From an uncultured Eubacteriales bacterium (GTDB taxonomy: Bacteria > Bacillota > Clostridia > Oscillospirales > Acutalibacteraceae), in contig CAQJOC010000062.1 in assembly GCA_948815685.1 (NCBI GenBank), positions 1 to 6,668 of the forward strand: a DNA stretch of 6,668 nt. The letters are read 5' to 3'. Under the pieces are notes generated by a model, which was not told where the DNA came from, ran no database searches, and saw nothing but the letters and a program-made list of their open reading frames with translations. How positions within the stretch are numbered: position 1 is the stretch's first letter; each line of letters begins with the position of its first letter. Made by a program: the position numbers and the translations under genes. Below, piece by piece: positions 5,151 to 6,668 of this stretch.

Positions 5151-5648
5151 TTGACTATAAAATAATTTGAGAATTGAGAAAATATTAAAAAAAATAGAAA
5201 AATAAGATATATTAAAACGACTTTAAAAATTCAAAATTATAAACGCTCAAAAAGTGGGAATAATCTGTTTTATACATTTTTGTCAAACAACGAAAATATA
5301 ACTAAAAATGTTTAAAAAGAAACCAAGTAGATACTTCCAATTTTTTCACTTAATTCCCTAATTAGTTTGTGAATGGCTCCATGAGATCCTTGTGATTCTT
5401 TATCTTATAAGTATTTATTTTAGAGTAAATTTGTTGGATGTTTTTACTATAAAACAACTATTCTACAGAAAATACAGTGATTAAGTTATTATAATTTCAT
5501 GTAAACAGTCACTAGTTTAGTTTTTAAACTATTTGGATTATAAATCTATATCTTATACTCAATAAAACTTTGTCCTATATTTTTAATCTGAATTACTGTA
5601 AAATTGGAGTTATTTATCAGTTTTAAATAGTAGGCACAAAAAACAAGA
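5151..5648. other. Intergenic stretch without a supported gene
   Basis: AT-rich and dense in stops in all frames. The only notable segment is 5312-5404, where the minus strand has a 30-codon open stretch reading DKESQGSHGAIHKLIRE and onward between two stops, without a start codon or ribosome binding site. A small hairpin, TAGTTT/AAACTA (5513-5531), is not followed by a useful T tract. No clear terminator for the peptidase gene is visible. Confidence 0.45.
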
Positions 5649-6668
5649 TTAAAAGTAATTCAAAGGATTTTGCCTTTTACCTTTTACTATTACTTCAAAG
5701 TGAGTATGATATCCGGTAGAATTTCCAGTCCTTCCAACCGAAGCAATTTTTTGTCCTGCGGAAACTTTTTGTCCTGATTTTACATATAAATATTCACAAT
5801 GTGCATAAAGAGTGGATGTTTCATTATTATGAGATATTTTCACAAAATTCCCATATCCCGAGCCACTGCCCGCAACTTCGACTACACCATCAGAAGCTGC
5901 AACAATATCTTGCCCATGTATACCGCTAGAAGAAATATCTATACCAGTATGAGGCTTAGCTCTAAACGCACCATCGACATCTCCGAATTTACTTGTTATA
6001 TTATGGGTATAGGGAACAGGCCAGATAAATTTACCACTTTGTTTCTCAGAAATTTCAGATTTAGGTGGCAAAACCTCACGTTTTTTAGTTCCAAAATAAA
6101 TGTGCTCATTTACAGGTTTAGATAGTATTTCCGAAGATATCTCTTTCTGCTCGGCCAGACGTTTATTTATATAGGTTACCTGATTTAATGTTACCTGGAT
6201 ACCATTTTTACCTTCAACATCTTTATGTTGCCACCCTTCATATTGAGTGTCGTCATTTTCTCGTATAGTCTCAAAAGGAATATCAATATGCTTTTCTTCC
6301 AGTTTTTGTGTCTCTATATGAATGGGGAAGTCTACAATTTCTATTAATAACTTGTCCCCTACAGCTACTTCATTATTTTTTAAATTATTCAAAATTGCTA
6401 CACTTTCTGCAGAAACATCGAAATCCATAGCAATGCTTTCTAAAGTATCTCCATCTTTTACTTCATATTCTATCTGTGAAGTAATTCCTTCTAAAATAAT
6501 ATTTTTTAAATTATCAACAGTAGTAACCTCATTTACGGAATATAATCCGGAAACCAATTCTATATTCTCAACAAATTTAACGACTGCATTGTCATCGCCT
6601 AATTTCGCGTCATCAAGTAACGAATCTAATAATGTTTCTACCTCATTAATATCGCTTGCAGCAGAAAC
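5649..6668 (-). CDS. LysM-G5-M23 cell-wall endopeptidase, 5' end outside the window
   Basis: The C-terminal 339 residues of a peptidoglycan endopeptidase; the frame is open to the window edge, so the true start lies beyond 6668 and the TTG at 6557 is only an internal codon. Numbering from the first visible residue: a linker (1-65), a LysM domain (about 66-111, YEVKDGDTLESIA) for binding glycan, a G5 domain (about 118-196, with IPFETI, GWQHKDVEGKNG and ending FGTKK), and an M23 peptidase domain (about 212-337). The zinc ligands are H240 and D244 (HTGID) and H323 (HTHFE), with H290 (YAHC) and H321 as catalytic histidines, so the enzyme should be active. It should cut peptide cross-bridges outside the cell, in growth, division or spore-related wall remodelling. 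An N-terminal membrane anchor or signal, and perhaps another LysM, would be expected upstream. YHTHFEV replaces the commoner PHLHFEV, a conservative change. Confidence 0.93.
   Translation of the reverse strand, partial: VSAASDINEVETLLDSLLDDAKLGDDNAVVKFVENIELVSGLYSVNEVTTVDNLKNIILEGITSQIEYEVKDGDTLESIAMDFDVSAESVAILNNLKNNEVAVGDKLLIEIVDFPIHIETQKLEEKHIDIPFETIRENDDTQYEGWQHKDVEGKNGIQVTLNQVTYINKRLAEQKEISSEILSKPVNEHIYFGTKKREVLPPKSEISEKQSGKFIWPVPYTHNITSKFGDVDGAFRAKPHTGIDISSSGIHGQDIVAASDGVVEVAGSGSGYGNFVKISHNNETSTLYAHCEYLYVKSGQKVSAGQKIASVGRTGNSTGYHTHFEVIVKGKRQNPLNYF

Noticed and set aside
5513..5531. Hairpin TAGTTT/AAACTA as a terminator
   Set aside because: No T tract follows on the minus strand, and no plus-strand transcript needs ending there.
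5799..6125. Plus-strand open frame of 108 codons
   Set aside because: It is antisense to the M23/G5 coding region, whose domains are certain.
1..6668. tRNA, rRNA or CRISPR array
   Set aside because: No cloverleaf with a CCA-type acceptor, no rRNA-like conserved segment and no regularly spaced direct repeats were seen on either strand.

Overview
The window is strongly AT-rich, uses canonical AGGAGG-type ribosome binding sites and TTGACA/TATAAT promoters, and carries a rubrerythrin and a LysM-G5-M23 cell-wall peptidase. Together these point to a low-GC, anaerobic Gram-positive bacterium, most likely of the Clostridia or a close relative; this is inferred from gene content and style, not from a marker gene. 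Coding density is low, about 60 percent, and the long gene-poor stretches hold mobile-element-like debris.

Layout from left to right. (1) 93-478: a compact, very strongly expressed-looking unit, made of a perfect sigma-70-type promoter, a stem-loop at the transcript 5' end, a full-length Shine-Dalgarno, an 81-residue Gly/Pro/His-rich peptide with a Gly-Gly motif just before a Cys-x4-Cys segment, and a perfect 10-bp terminator hairpin. (2) 454-1851, minus: a sodium:amino-acid symporter of the AGCS family, converging on the peptide gene and sharing its terminator. (3) 2044-2568, minus: an unrecognised secreted protein with three cysteines. (4) 2800-3003: a 204-bp non-coding element with 22-bp terminal inverted repeats and a TA at each end, that is, a MITE candidate. 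It is followed at 3038-3120 by a run of three hairpins that resembles the right end of a TnpB-type insertion sequence. (5) 3440-3703, minus: ribosomal protein S20 with a TTG start and a near-ideal promoter. (6) 3769-4317: a long leader or intergenic stretch with alternative hairpins and possible coding debris. (7) 4318-4908, plus: rubrerythrin with its own terminator. (8) 4967-5648: gene-free, with a 121-bp inverted-repeat element and a possible protein remnant. (9) 5649 to the window edge, minus: the C-terminal 339 residues of a LysM-G5-M23 endopeptidase whose start lies outside the window.

The genes do not form an operon or an obvious pathway. Each appears to be an independent transcription unit: amino-acid uptake, translation, peroxide defence and wall remodelling. 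The most unusual items are the small peptide gene, with its strong expression signals and precursor-like layout, and the cluster of repeat elements between 2800 and 3120. No complete new defence or biosynthetic system can be demonstrated from this window alone.
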